64,000 nucleotides of DNA from Actinomadura rudentiformis (GCF_008923185.1 NZ_WBMT01000003.1:310001-374000); one strand, 5' to 3'; shown: positions 25,600 through 34,956, counted from the stretch's first letter. Program-made: numbers and translations. Notes: generated by a model not told the origin, from the sequence alone.

Positions 25600-28350
25600 A
25601 TGTTGCACGGACGGGGGACGGAACGGGCGGCGATCGACGAGCTGGTGGCCGCCGTCCGCGCGGGAGCCAGCCGGGCGCTCGTGCTCCGCGGGGAGGCAGG
25701 CGTCGGCAAGTCGGCGCTGCTCGACCACGCCGCCGCTGGGGCGGGGATGCGGATGGTGCGGGCTACGGGGGCGGAGCCCGAGGCGAGCTTGGCCTTTGCC
25801 GCGCTGCACCAGCTGCTGTCGCCTGTCAGCGACCTGCTCGACGCGCTGCCCGAGCCCCAGCGCGACGCCGTGCGCGGTGCGCTCGGCCTTGCCGCCGCGC
25901 CGTCCGCCGACGCGCGGTTCCTTCTCTCGGCCGGGGTGTTGTCGCTGCTCACTGAGGCGGCTGTGGACGGCGGGCTGCTCTGCGTCATCGACGACTTCCA
26001 GTGGTTCGACCGTGCCTCGGCGGATGCGGTGCTGTTCGCGGCCCGGCGGCTGCGCGAGGAGGGCGTGGGCATGCTGCTCGCGGTCCGCGACCACACCGGC
26101 GTGCCCGTCCGCGACATCCCGGAGCTTCGTGTCGGTGGACTGGACGAGGCGAGCGCGGCGAAGCTGCTCGTTGAACGGGCGGCCGTCGCCCCGTCCGGGC
26201 CCGTGCTCGGCACGCTGGTCGCGTTGTGCGGAGGCAACCCGCTGGCGCTCGGCGAGGCGGCCGCATCGTTGACGACCGAGCAGCTCACAGGTCGTGCGCC
26301 GCTCCCCGATCCGCTGCCGGTCGGTTCCGGGATCAGCGAGGTCTTCGGCCGCCAGGCCGACGAACTGCCCGAGCTGACGCGGCGTGTTCTCCTGATCGCG
26401 GCGGCGGAGGGGTCGGGCGAGCTTGGACTGGTGTTGAACGCGGCGGAACGACTGGGCTGTGACGATCCGGCGGCGGCCCTGGCCCCGGCGGAGTCCGCCG
26501 GGCTGGTCATTGTCGCAGGAGCGTCGATCCGCTTCCGGCATCCGCTCGTGCGATCAGCGGTGTACGCGACGGCGGATTCCGTCCAGCGCCGGGCTGCGCA
26601 CAATGCACTCGCCGGTGCCTTGGGCGGTGACCTCGATCGGCGGGCCTGGCACCGGGCCGCTGCCTCGGTCGGGCCGGATGAGACCGTCGCGGCCGAACTG
26701 GCAGCCTCGGCAGAACGAGCACGGGAACGGGGTGGCTACGCGGATGCGGGCGTCGCTCTGGCGCGGGCGGCCGAGCTCACACCCGATCGGGCGGTACGAG
26801 CCCGGCGGCTGACGGACGCGGCCACCGCCTCCTGGCTGGGCGGCCGACCTGGACAGGCTGAGACATGTCTCGCTGAAGCGCGCGAGCTGGCAGACGATCC
26901 GCGGCTCCTCGCCGAGCTGACCCAGTTGCGCGGCCGATTCGAGCTCCACTCCGGCGACGCGGCCGAGGCTCAGCGTGTGTTCACCGAGGGCGCCGAACGC
27001 GCCAAGGACACCGATCCCGGTCGTGCCCTGGAGATGCTGGCCGACGCCGCCGAAGCGGCCGGCAATGTCGGCGACCACGGGGCTCTCGCCGATATCGGAC
27101 GCCGGGCGGCCTCGTTCGGCGGGGGCGATCCGTTCCTCCGGGCCATGCTGGTCGGCATCGGCGCGATGATCGAGGGCGATGCTGAGGGCGGTGTGCCGGT
27201 TCTGCGCGCGGCGCTGGCCACGGCCGACGGGCTCGACCAGGCCGCCCACCTGCTGTGGGCCTCCGCCGCGGCCGGTCAGCTGGGGGACATCGACGCCTCG
27301 GCCGGCTACATCATCCAGGCGGGTCGGGTCGCCCGCGTCTCGGGGATGACCGGTCAGTTCCCGGTCGTCCTGGAGTTCGTGGCGCGGGCCGAGCGCCTGA
27401 GCGGCCGTTTCACGCTGAGCGCGGCGATCAATGAGGAGGGGCTGGCGCTGGCCCGCGAGGCCGGATACACCAACTCCGCGGCTGCGCACCTGGCGAATCT
27501 CGCGGTGATCGCGGCCGTTCAGGGGCGCGCGGACGACTGCGAGCGGCAGGCGCGCGAGGCCCTCGCCATCGCCATTCCGCATCGGGTCGGGCTGCAGGCG
27601 AGCGTCGCCATGTACGCCCTCGGGCTCCTCGACCTGACCCTGGGGCGGTTCGCGGCGGCGCACGCCCGTTTCGAGTCGATGGTCAACGCCGGTCTGGGAG
27701 CCGCCCATCCGATCTCCACCTGGCGCTCCAGTCCGGACCGTATCGAGGCCGCGGTCGGCTGCGGTGAGCTCGACGCGGCCCGTTCGATCCTGACGTCGTA
27801 CGGACGCTGGGCCGCCAACGCGCTGACTCCGCAGGCGCAGGCGCTGGTCGCACGCTGCCGAGCTCTCCTGGCCGGGGACGCCGACAAGGCGCTCGCGCAG
27901 TACGAGGAGGCGCTGCGTCTGCACGCCACAGACGGAGGCGCAGACAGAGGTTCGCCGTTCGAGGAAGCCCGTTCATCGCTCCTCTACGGAGAGCGGCTCC
28001 GCCGGAGCCACCGGGGAGGAGACGCGCGCGGCCCGCTTCGTACCGCCATGGAGACGTTCCAGCGACTCGGCCTCGACCCATGGGCCGAACGCGCCCACAA
28101 CGAGCTGCGCGCCGCCGGCGAGTCGGTGGCCCGCCCAGAGCCGGTCGCCCTGAACGACCTCACCCCGCAGGAACTGCGCATCGCCCGCCTTGTGGCAGAG
28201 GGCGTGTCCAACCGCGAGGTGGCGGCCCGCCTGTTCCTGAGCCCGCGAACCGTCGAGTACCACCTCTACAAGATCTATCCGAAGCTCGGCATCTCCTCCC
28301 GCACCGAGCTCGCACGCCTGATCGACCACGGGGTCGGTGGAACCCAGTAG
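25600..28350 (+). CDS. LAL-type LuxR regulator (ATPase-TPR-LuxR HTH)
   Basis: A 916-residue regulator of the LAL (large ATP-binding LuxR) group. An AAA/STAND ATPase fills residues about 1-330, with Walker A LRGEAGVGKSALL (about 30-40) and the Walker B-like LLCVIDDFQWFD. A long helical TPR-like region follows, and residues about 850-910 are a LuxR helix-turn-helix (LTPQELRIARLVAEGVSNRE and LFLSPRTVEYHLYKIYPKLG). LAL proteins activate antibiotic or sugar pathways. It precedes the alpha/beta hydrolase gene by 88 bp and may control it. A second LAL protein faces it from the far side. Confidence 0.92.
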   Translation: MLHGRGTERAAIDELVAAVRAGASRALVLRGEAGVGKSALLDHAAAGAGMRMVRATGAEPEASLAFAALHQLLSPVSDLLDALPEPQRDAVRGALGLAAAPSADARFLLSAGVLSLLTEAAVDGGLLCVIDDFQWFDRASADAVLFAARRLREEGVGMLLAVRDHTGVPVRDIPELRVGGLDEASAAKLLVERAAVAPSGPVLGTLVALCGGNPLALGEAAASLTTEQLTGRAPLPDPLPVGSGISEVFGRQADELPELTRRVLLIAAAEGSGELGLVLNAAERLGCDDPAAALAPAESAGLVIVAGASIRFRHPLVRSAVYATADSVQRRAAHNALAGALGGDLDRRAWHRAAASVGPDETVAAELAASAERARERGGYADAGVALARAAELTPDRAVRARRLTDAATASWLGGRPGQAETCLAEARELADDPRLLAELTQLRGRFELHSGDAAEAQRVFTEGAERAKDTDPGRALEMLADAAEAAGNVGDHGALADIGRRAASFGGGDPFLRAMLVGIGAMIEGDAEGGVPVLRAALATADGLDQAAHLLWASAAAGQLGDIDASAGYIIQAGRVARVSGMTGQFPVVLEFVARAERLSGRFTLSAAINEEGLALAREAGYTNSAAAHLANLAVIAAVQGRADDCERQAREALAIAIPHRVGLQASVAMYALGLLDLTLGRFAAAHARFESMVNAGLGAAHPISTWRSSPDRIEAAVGCGELDAARSILTSYGRWAANALTPQAQALVARCRALLAGDADKALAQYEEALRLHATDGGADRGSPFEEARSSLLYGERLRRSHRGGDARGPLRTAMETFQRLGLDPWAERAHNELRAAGESVARPEPVALNDLTPQELRIARLVAEGVSNREVAARLFLSPRTVEYHLYKIYPKLGISSRTELARLIDHGVGGTQ

Positions 28351-28438
28351 TCCTACGGATGGCACCGGTGTCGGCACCGGCCATGCTCGTCCTTGTCAGC
28401 AGGAACGGCCTGGTGAGAACCGCGAGAAGGAGCTGGAC

Positions 28439-29344
28439 ATGGCTGCCGAGCGCATGATCGTTAACGGGGACGTCGAGCTGTGGACCGAGGAGTTCGGCGA
28501 CCCGGCCCACCCGCCGGTGCTGCTGGTGATGGGGTCGATGTCGCAGGGCGTGCTCTGGCCCGACGCGTTCGTCGGGCGGCTGGTCGCCGCCGGGCGCCGG
28601 GTCATCCGGTACGACCACCGGGACACCGGCAAGTCGAGCGCGATCGACTTCGAGACCACCCCGTACACCTGGGCCGACATCAGCGGCGACGCGCTCGCCG
28701 TACTGGACGGGTACGGCATCGACCAGGCCCACTTCGTGGGGCACTCCGCGGGCGGGCTGATCAGCCAGTGGATCGCCGTGGAGCACCCGGAGCGGGTCCT
28801 GTCCCTGACGGTCATCGGCTCCTCGCCGCTCGGCCGTGAGGAAGGGGCGAACCTCATGCGTGCCCTGATGGGCGAAGACCCGCTGCCGGACGCGCTCCCC
28901 TACCCGACTCCCGCGTTCATCGAGCACTTCTCCAAGGCGATGGCCAGCCCGCCGGGGCCCGACCGCCGGTCCCAGATCGACTTCGCCATCGAGACCGCCC
29001 GGGTGCTGCACGGCCCGGCGATCCCGTTCGACGAGGACGAGCAGCGACGGCTGGAGGAGAAGATCTTCGACCGGGATCGCGACCCCGCCACCGTCGGCAA
29101 CCACCGGCTCGCCGCCATGGCCGACCCCGCGTTCGAGCCGGTCGGCGTCCTCGACCGGATCACCGCCCCCACGCTCGTCATCGAGGGCACGGAGGAGCCC
29201 GCCAAGCCAGGTCACGGCGAGCTCATCGCCGCCGCGATCCCGGGCGCGGAGCTCCTGATGATCGAGGGCATGGGCCACACGCTGCCGCCGCAGATCCACG
29301 CGCAGGTCGCCGACGCCATCCTCGCCCACACCCGAACACGCTGA
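28439..29344 (+). CDS. Alpha/beta hydrolase
   Basis: A 301-residue alpha/beta hydrolase. The nucleophile elbow GHSAGG (near 100-105), the oxyanion strand LLVMGSM and the His in GMGHTLPP (near 280) make up the expected triad, with an Asp or Glu in the VIEGTEEP region. It resembles esterases such as the RdmC-like group, but the substrate is unknown. The start at ATG 28439 has an AAGGAG site (28427-28432). It lies between two LAL-type regulators; the convergent one ends 24 bp after it. Confidence 0.87.
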   Translation: MAAERMIVNGDVELWTEEFGDPAHPPVLLVMGSMSQGVLWPDAFVGRLVAAGRRVIRYDHRDTGKSSAIDFETTPYTWADISGDALAVLDGYGIDQAHFVGHSAGGLISQWIAVEHPERVLSLTVIGSSPLGREEGANLMRALMGEDPLPDALPYPTPAFIEHFSKAMASPPGPDRRSQIDFAIETARVLHGPAIPFDEDEQRRLEEKIFDRDRDPATVGNHRLAAMADPAFEPVGVLDRITAPTLVIEGTEEPAKPGHGELIAAAIPGAELLMIEGMGHTLPPQIHAQVADAILAHTRTR

Positions 29345-29367
29345 TCCGAAGCGGCGGCTGAGCGGGG

Positions 29368-32088
29368 TCAGGTCTTCGCTGGTTCCAGGCGGGACAGCTC
29401 GTTTCGGGATGCCACGCCCAGTTTGGGATAGGCCTTGTAGAGGTGGTAGCCGACGGTCCGGGGGCTGAGAAAGAGCTGGGCTCCGATCTCCCGGTTGCTC
29501 AGCCCCGCAGCGGCCAGCCGCACTACCTGCAGCTCCTGCGGTGTCAGCAGGGCGAGCACGTCCGAACGGTCGGGGATGGCGTCGCCCAGGCTTTCCCCGG
29601 CCGCACGCAGCTCGGTGCGCGTCCGCTCCGACCACTGGTCCGCACCCAGTCGTTCGAAGATCTCCAGGGCGGTGCGCAGGTGGCCGCGCGCCTCGTTGCG
29701 ATGGCGGGAACGGCGCAGCCACTCGCCGTAGAGCAGCTCGGTACGGGCATGCTCGAACGGTGGGCCGCCCTGAAGATGCAGGTGAACGGCCTCCTCGTAG
29801 AGGGCTTCGGCTTTGTCGTCGGGAGCGAGCAACGCGGCGCACCGCGCGGCTATCGCGCGGGCCCATGGTTGCCCGGCCTGCATGGCCCAATCCTGGTGCC
29901 ACCGTGCGGCTTCGTGGGCTCGTTCCGGCTGCCCCACCCGTACGGCCGCCTCCACGAGATCGGGGAGGGCGGCGATGACGCCCGCGCGGCTCGTCCCCGC
30001 CACGACACCGGCCAGGCGGTTCAGAGACGCCTCGTGACGGCCCAGCCCCAGGTCGAGCAGGCTGCGCGCGGTCGCGGCGTGCACGTTGCTGGGGGGCAGG
30101 CCGCGCGCGAGCGCCTCGGTCGTCAGCTCCTCGCAGCGCTGCTCGTCCCCCTGCATGGCCGCCAGCTGCGCCAAGGTCGTGGCCTGGTAGATCCGGATCC
30201 GGTGCTGCCCGGTGTCCGCCGCGATGCGCATGCCCTCCGTCGCGGTCGTGAGCGCGTCGCGGGTGTGGCCGAGCATGAGCTGCAACCGCGCCAGCGGCAT
30301 CAGCACCAGCGAGAGCAGGCCCAGGGCCCCCTCCCTGCGATAGCGGCGTTCCAGCTCGGCCGCCGCTTCGAGACCGCCGTCCAGATCACCGATCATCAGA
30401 TGCCACATCACGGTCCGGACGGCGTCGCGCGGGCCGAGGCAGTCGTTCCTGCTCCCCATCAGCTCGCGCAGGGCCGCCACCCCGTCGGCGGTGTCGCCGT
30501 GCCCGCCCGGATTGAGCCCGGCGAACGCCCTGGCCAGGGCGCGGACGAGCGAGGCGTTCGGCACCCCGAGCTCCTCCGCGCGCGCCGCGGTGCGGTCGAG
30601 GAGAGCGAAGTCGCCCGCGTTCGCGGCGGCCGAACCCGCCTGGAAGAAGAGGTAGCCCGCGGTCTGCGCGTTGAGGCCGACGACCGACTCGGCGGTGCCG
30701 CTCAGCAGCCGATGGGCCTCCTTCGTCCGGTCCTGCTCGTCCGCCAGCCCGGCCCGCAGCAGGACCAGATCCGCGCGTGCGAGCGGGTCGGTCACGTCGG
30801 CCGTGGCACGTTCGGCCAGTGAGATCGCCTGTTCGGACATCCCCGCGTCGGCAGCCGCCTTGGCCGCCACCGACAGCCGCCGGCCGCGCTCCCCGGGATC
30901 CGGCGAGAGCATGGCCGCACGTTCGTACATCGCGGCCACGGAGGCATGGCCGCCACCGTCACGTTCGAGCTCGGCGGTCTCCTCCAGCACGGCGGCGGTC
31001 TTCTCGTCCAGCCCGGTCGTGGCGCTCGCGAGGTGCCACGCGAAGTGGCACCGGTCGCCTCCCGCGCGGTAGACCTCGGCAAGAGCGCTGTGCGCGCTCA
31101 AGCGACGGCTCAGCGTCGCCTCCCCGTACACGGCGGTCCGGATCAACGGGTGGCGGAACTCCAGCCTGCCCTCGCCGGTGCGCACCAGCCGGTCGCGCTC
31201 GGCCGGTTCGAGATCGGCGACCGAGGCGCCGAACCGCTCCGCCGCCGGGAGGATCATCGACAGATCACCCTGGTCGTCGATGGCGGCCATCAAGACCAGG
31301 AGCTGAGTCTGCTCGGGGAGCGCCGCGACACGGTCAGCGAAGGTCCGCTGCAGTCTGGTGTACGTCGTGGACGGCTCAGCGGACGCGTGGGCCGTGGGCA
31401 GCTCCAGCAGTGCCAGAGGATTGCCCATCGCCGCGACGAGGATCTCGCTTTGAACGTGCCCGGGCAGCTCAGCGGCACGGGCATTGAGAAGGTCGGCGGC
31501 CGCGTCCTTGTCCAGCGCTCCCACCCGTAGCTCGGGCAGGCCCTCCGCGGTGAACTCCGGCGCGTCCGGATCACGCACCGCGAGCAGCAGGACGATCGCC
31601 TCCGCCTCCAGCCGGCGCGCCACGAACAGCAGGGCCTCGGCGGTGGCGGGGTCGAGCCAATGGGCGTCGTCGATCAGGCACAGCAGCGGCCGTTCCTCGG
31701 CGAGGTCCGACAACAGCGTCAGCACCGCCAGACCGACCAGAAACCGGTCGCCGCGCGTCTCGTCGCCGGTCCCGAGATTCAGGGCGCCCCTCAGCGCCCG
31801 CGCCTGCCCCTCCGGAAGGGCGTCGATCCGATCGAGATACTTGCGCAAGAGAAGATGCAGTCCCGCGTAGGGCATCCCGCTCTCACGCTCGATGCCCGTG
31901 CCGCGCAACACCCGCATGTCGGTGGCCGCACCCTCCGCGACCTCCAGCAGAGCCGATTTGCCGATCCCGGCCTCGCCCCGCAGGACCAGGACACCGCTCC
32001 GGCCTGAACGGGCGCGCTGGAGCAGGCGCTCGATCGTCGACTGCTCCGCATCACGCCCGTAAAGCCGCATGTCCGCAACCCTACTCAT
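29368..32088 (-). CDS. LAL-type LuxR regulator (ATPase-TPR-LuxR HTH)
   Basis: A 906-residue LAL regulator with the same plan as the one at 25600-28350. The ATPase carries Walker A LRGEAGIGKSALL and LLCLIDDAHWLDP; TPR-like helices follow, and the LuxR helix-turn-helix is at the C-terminus (LTPQELQVVRLAAAGLSNRE; LFLSPRTVGYHLYKAYPKLG). Start ATG 32088 overlaps the stop of the DsbA-like gene (ATGA), but ATG 32070 begins the conserved MRLYGRD. It is the third gene of a coupled operon with SnoaL- and DsbA-like genes. Confidence 0.9.
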   Translation of the reverse strand: MSRVADMRLYGRDAEQSTIERLLQRARSGRSGVLVLRGEAGIGKSALLEVAEGAATDMRVLRGTGIERESGMPYAGLHLLLRKYLDRIDALPEGQARALRGALNLGTGDETRGDRFLVGLAVLTLLSDLAEERPLLCLIDDAHWLDPATAEALLFVARRLEAEAIVLLLAVRDPDAPEFTAEGLPELRVGALDKDAAADLLNARAAELPGHVQSEILVAAMGNPLALLELPTAHASAEPSTTYTRLQRTFADRVAALPEQTQLLVLMAAIDDQGDLSMILPAAERFGASVADLEPAERDRLVRTGEGRLEFRHPLIRTAVYGEATLSRRLSAHSALAEVYRAGGDRCHFAWHLASATTGLDEKTAAVLEETAELERDGGGHASVAAMYERAAMLSPDPGERGRRLSVAAKAAADAGMSEQAISLAERATADVTDPLARADLVLLRAGLADEQDRTKEAHRLLSGTAESVVGLNAQTAGYLFFQAGSAAANAGDFALLDRTAARAEELGVPNASLVRALARAFAGLNPGGHGDTADGVAALRELMGSRNDCLGPRDAVRTVMWHLMIGDLDGGLEAAAELERRYRREGALGLLSLVLMPLARLQLMLGHTRDALTTATEGMRIAADTGQHRIRIYQATTLAQLAAMQGDEQRCEELTTEALARGLPPSNVHAATARSLLDLGLGRHEASLNRLAGVVAGTSRAGVIAALPDLVEAAVRVGQPERAHEAARWHQDWAMQAGQPWARAIAARCAALLAPDDKAEALYEEAVHLHLQGGPPFEHARTELLYGEWLRRSRHRNEARGHLRTALEIFERLGADQWSERTRTELRAAGESLGDAIPDRSDVLALLTPQELQVVRLAAAGLSNREIGAQLFLSPRTVGYHLYKAYPKLGVASRNELSRLEPAKT

Positions 32089-32693
32089 CCCGCGCGAACG
32101 CGACCCTTCGTCCCTGCCAGCGCCGCGAAGAGGACCTCCTCCGACTGCGCACCGGCCAATTCCCTTCCGTCGACGAGAAAGACAGGAATTCCCCGCACCC
32201 CTAGCCCGCGGACCCTCCCAAGCTCGGCCCGCAGTTTCTCGGCGCCCTCATCGCTCCAGGTCACGCCGACCTCCTCGGCCAGGGAACGCAGCACATCGAC
32301 ATCCCCGACGTTCAGCTCGTCGGTGTGGTGCGCGCGGAACAGCCGTTCCACCATTTCCTCGCCCTTGCCCTGCGCACTCGCCACCGCGATCAGCCGATGC
32401 GCCTCGAAGGTGTTGGAGTAGATGGCCCGCTCGTGCCGGAACACCAGCCCCTCCTCCGCGGCCTTGGCGGTGATCCCCGTGATGGCGTCCGCGGTGCCGT
32501 CCCCGAACGACCGGCGCAGCACGTCCACCTTGAACTCGCCCTCCGGCGTCGCCTCCGGGGCGAGCTGGAAGGGCAGGAATCCCACCTCCAGCTCTCCACC
32601 GGCCTCCCGCACCCGCGCCGCGACCCGCTGGAACCGGTTGAACGCGAAGTACGACCAGACGCACGGCACATCCAGAATGATCTCAACCTTCAC
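32085..32693 (-). CDS. DsbA-like (FrnE/HCCA isomerase type) protein
   Basis: A 202-residue thioredoxin-fold protein of the DsbA/FrnE group, with the all-helical insert and the cis-Pro segment RGIPVFLV (about 168-175). The active-site region reads DVPCVWSYF: the usual CPWC has become CVWS, with a single Cys, so a dithiol oxidoreductase role is doubtful. Related families include 2-hydroxychromene-2-carboxylate isomerase and kappa glutathione transferase. GTG 32693 overlaps the upstream SnoaL stop by 4 bp (GTGA), and the stop overlaps the LuxR start. All three genes are translationally coupled. Confidence 0.82.
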   Translation of the reverse strand: MKVEIILDVPCVWSYFAFNRFQRVAARVREAGGELEVGFLPFQLAPEATPEGEFKVDVLRRSFGDGTADAITGITAKAAEEGLVFRHERAIYSNTFEAHRLIAVASAQGKGEEMVERLFRAHHTDELNVGDVDVLRSLAEEVGVTWSDEGAEKLRAELGRVRGLGVRGIPVFLVDGRELAGAQSEEVLFAALAGTKGRVRAG

Positions 32694-33034
32694 GACGCGC
32701 TCCCCTCGAAGATCGGAGGCCGCCCGGAGAACCAGACCGGCCGCACGTCGAGCCGCCGGAACCTCCACCCTTCCCCGGAACGCACGACCTCTCCCTGGAA
32801 GATCCCCCCGACATCGAAATGCCCGCCGAGCTCCTCCCGCGTGGCCTCCGCGAACCCCACCAACCCGGTGCTCTTGTCCAGAGGCGTCGAGACCGAGACG
32901 TCCTCGGTGTGAAAGGCGGCCGCCCACTCCTCATCGATCACGGCCTCATCCAGGCTGAGCATGTACCGATCGATCAGCTCAGTGATCCGAACCCGGTCCA
33001 CGAACGTTTCCAACTGTGTGGTGGCGAGGGCCAT
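32690..33034 (-). CDS. SnoaL-like / NTF2-fold protein
   Basis: A 114-residue protein with the cone-shaped SnoaL/NTF2 fold: helix (RITELIDRYMLSLD), a strand carrying HTEDVSV, and a C-terminal strand pair with WRFRRLDV and VWFSG. Members are isomerases, cyclases, hydratases or ligand-binding proteins; no catalytic Asp or His can be assigned with certainty. The start ATG 33034 is preceded by AAGGA; a longer frame to 33109 lacks homology. It is the first gene of the leftward operon with the DsbA-like and LuxR genes. Confidence 0.8.
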   Translation of the reverse strand: MALATTQLETFVDRVRITELIDRYMLSLDEAVIDEEWAAAFHTEDVSVSTPLDKSTGLVGFAEATREELGGHFDVGGIFQGEVVRSGEGWRFRRLDVRPVWFSGRPPIFEGSAS

Positions 33035-33109
33035 CGTTCCGTCCTTCCAGTGCCGACTGTTCAACATGGAAGACGTTACGAACGCTCCCCTGGCCTCGGC
33101 ATCTGTCAC

Positions 33110-33123
33110 CTGACTGGTCAGGA
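33110..33123. promoter_or_regulatory. Palindromic operator candidate CCTGACTGGTCAGG
   Basis: Two 6-bp arms flank a central TG. The site lies about 75 bp upstream of the leftward SnoaL operon and about 110 bp upstream of the MinD-like gene. Its sequence looks like a repressor site of unknown family. Confidence 0.4.
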
Positions 33124-33234
33124 GTCGAGAAGCGCTGCCTGGCTCCCGGGCGATTCCTGTTTAACAATCTTTGTGTGGCGGTACGGAGCGTGCACGGTTA
33201 GCTACTCTTCGTATCGGTTCTTCGGGAGGGTGTT

Positions 33235-34236
33235 GTGACGCTTCAAGATCGGCCGGCGGCTGGGCCGGGGGACGCCACGGTTCCGCTTGCGCTGTGCGTG
33301 CCGGGTGTCGACATCGAGGCACTCACGCCGGATCGGTTGCTCCTGGGGCGGCGCGACGCGCCCGAGCACGGGTGGCGGCGGACGGTCTACATGCTCTCGC
33401 GGGGGCGGGTGCATCCGCCCGAGTCGGCCGGCGTGTCACGGCGGCGGGAGCTGATCGCGCGGGTTCGCACGCCGGTCGCCGGCGGTCACCACCGGGTGGC
33501 GGTGCTCAGCCTCAAGGGGGGTGTGGGCAAGACGACCACGGCGGTCGGGCTGGGGACGGCGCTCGCGGCGGTACGGGGAGACCGGATCATCGCCATGGAC
33601 GCCAATCCCGACCACGGCACGCTGTCGGAAAAGGTGCGGGTGGAGACGTCCGCCTCCGTGCGGGACCTGCTCCAGATGGCGGCTCAGCAGACGCCGCGCT
33701 ATGCCGATGTCCGCGCGTTCACCTCCCAGTCGGTCAGCAGCAGGCTGGAGATCCTTGCGTCGTCGCGGGATCCCGAGCTGTCCGAGGCGTTCACCGATGA
33801 GGACTACCGGGCCGTCGCGAGCCTGCTGGAGAACTACTACTCGATCTGCGTCACCGACTGCGGCACCGGGCTCCTGCACTCGGCGATGGGGGCGGTGCTC
33901 GAACTGGCCGACCAGATCGTGCTGGTGACCATCCCGTCGGTCGCCGCGGCGCGGTCGGCGAGCGCGACGCTGGACTGGCTGGAGGCGCACGGTCGCGGCC
34001 ATCTCGCCCGGTCGGCGACGGTCGCCCTGTCCAGCATCCGGCCAGGGGGCGGCGCCGGGGTCGATGTGGACGCTCTCCGCGCGCACTTCGACAAGCGGTG
34101 CCGGGCCGTGGTGGACGTGCCGTTCGACCCCCATCTCGCGGAGGACGCGGAGGTCGATCTCGATCTGCTCGCTCCCGCGACGCGGGACGCGTTCCTCGTG
34201 CTCGCCGCCACCGTGGGGGACGGCTTCGGCGGGTAG
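33235..34236 (+). CDS. MinD/ParA-type ATPase
   Basis: A 333-residue P-loop ATPase with a deviant Walker A (LKGGVGKTTTA, near 95), the switch-I-like MDANPDHGTL and the DCGTG region near 205. A 90-residue N-terminal extension with no known fold precedes the ATPase, as seen in actinobacterial MinD-like proteins, some of them linked to type VII secretion. No ESX gene is present nearby, so a role in secretion, chromosome positioning or septum placement cannot be told apart. The GTG start follows GGGAGGG. It lies just upstream of a MarR gene (10 bp). Confidence 0.84.
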   Translation: MTLQDRPAAGPGDATVPLALCVPGVDIEALTPDRLLLGRRDAPEHGWRRTVYMLSRGRVHPPESAGVSRRRELIARVRTPVAGGHHRVAVLSLKGGVGKTTTAVGLGTALAAVRGDRIIAMDANPDHGTLSEKVRVETSASVRDLLQMAAQQTPRYADVRAFTSQSVSSRLEILASSRDPELSEAFTDEDYRAVASLLENYYSICVTDCGTGLLHSAMGAVLELADQIVLVTIPSVAAARSASATLDWLEAHGRGHLARSATVALSSIRPGGGAGVDVDALRAHFDKRCRAVVDVPFDPHLAEDAEVDLDLLAPATRDAFLVLAATVGDGFGG

Positions 34237-34246
34237 GCTCGCGGGC

Positions 34247-34693
34247 GTGGACGATGGACTGGACGTCGAGTCCGGCATCCGCGCGCTGCTGCTCCTCATG
34301 CCCCGGGTGGTCGGCCGCGCGAAGAAGCTCGGCGTGCCCAAGGAGCTCGCGTCGTTCTCCCTGGCGCCGCGGCATCTCTCGCTGCTCGCCTACCTGCTCT
34401 TCGACGGCGCCATGACGGTGAACGAGCTGGCGGCGCGGCTGGAGGTCACCCCGGCGACCGTCAGCCTGATGGTCGGCGAGCTGAGCCGCCAGGGCATCCT
34501 CGACCGCCGGACGGACGAGGACGACCGGCGCCGGGCGATCGTGAGCATCGCCCCGGCCCACGAGGCGGCGATCAAGGAATGGCTCGGGCAGGGCGCCGAG
34601 GCGTGGCGCCGTGCGCTCGACCCGCTGACGCCCGAGCAGCGGAGGCTGTTCGTCGACACCCTCCTCGCGTACGAGCGGGCGCTCGACGGTTGA
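34247..34693 (+). CDS. MarR-family regulator
   Basis: A 148-residue MarR protein with a winged helix: LAPRHLSLLAYLLFDGAMTV, then NELAARLEVTPATVSLMVGE and LDRRTDEDDRRRAIVSIAP (about 40-110). The GTG start lies 10 bp after the MinD-like gene, so they probably share a transcript. The long antisense frame over it is a shadow. The ligand is unknown. Confidence 0.86.
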   Translation: MDDGLDVESGIRALLLLMPRVVGRAKKLGVPKELASFSLAPRHLSLLAYLLFDGAMTVNELAARLEVTPATVSLMVGELSRQGILDRRTDEDDRRRAIVSIAPAHEAAIKEWLGQGAEAWRRALDPLTPEQRRLFVDTLLAYERALDG

Positions 34694-34725
34694 TTGTCCT
34701 GCGCCTCCGCGGGCAGGAGAGGGCC

Positions 34726-34920
34726 ATGGAGAAGAAGGATCAAGCCAAGCCCCTGGCCGACCGCCGCGCCGAGGCCGAAGCGCCTCAGGAGGACGCCGAG
34801 CCCGATTTCGGTGACGAGCACTCGCCGGGCCCGACGGACCCACCCAACGCCACGGCGGACGCGCCCGGTGGCGAGGACGAGGGCTACAGCCCGCAGACCG
34901 AGATCCCGAAGGGACCATGA
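34726..34920 (+). CDS. Small acidic, disordered protein
   Basis: A 64-residue product of strongly charged, Pro/Glu/Asp/Gly-rich sequence with no predicted hydrophobic core, so it is likely unstructured. It starts at an ATG with AGGAGAGG directly upstream (34715-34722), 32 bp after the MarR gene. I do not recognise it. The stop codon adjoins a 36-bp perfect palindrome, the probable terminator. Confidence 0.65.
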   Translation: MEKKDQAKPLADRRAEAEAPQEDAEPDFGDEHSPGPTDPPNATADAPGGEDEGYSPQTEIPKGP

Positions 34921-34956
34921 GACCTGGGAGAACGCGGATCCGCGTTCTCCCAGGTC
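34921..34956. terminator. 36-bp perfect palindrome, likely bidirectional terminator
   Basis: GACCTGGGAGAACGCGGA and its exact reverse complement meet without a loop, giving an 18-bp stem. It directly follows the small acidic gene's stop codon and faces the convergent DUF3140 gene. The right arm is partly duplicated downstream. Confidence 0.75.
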
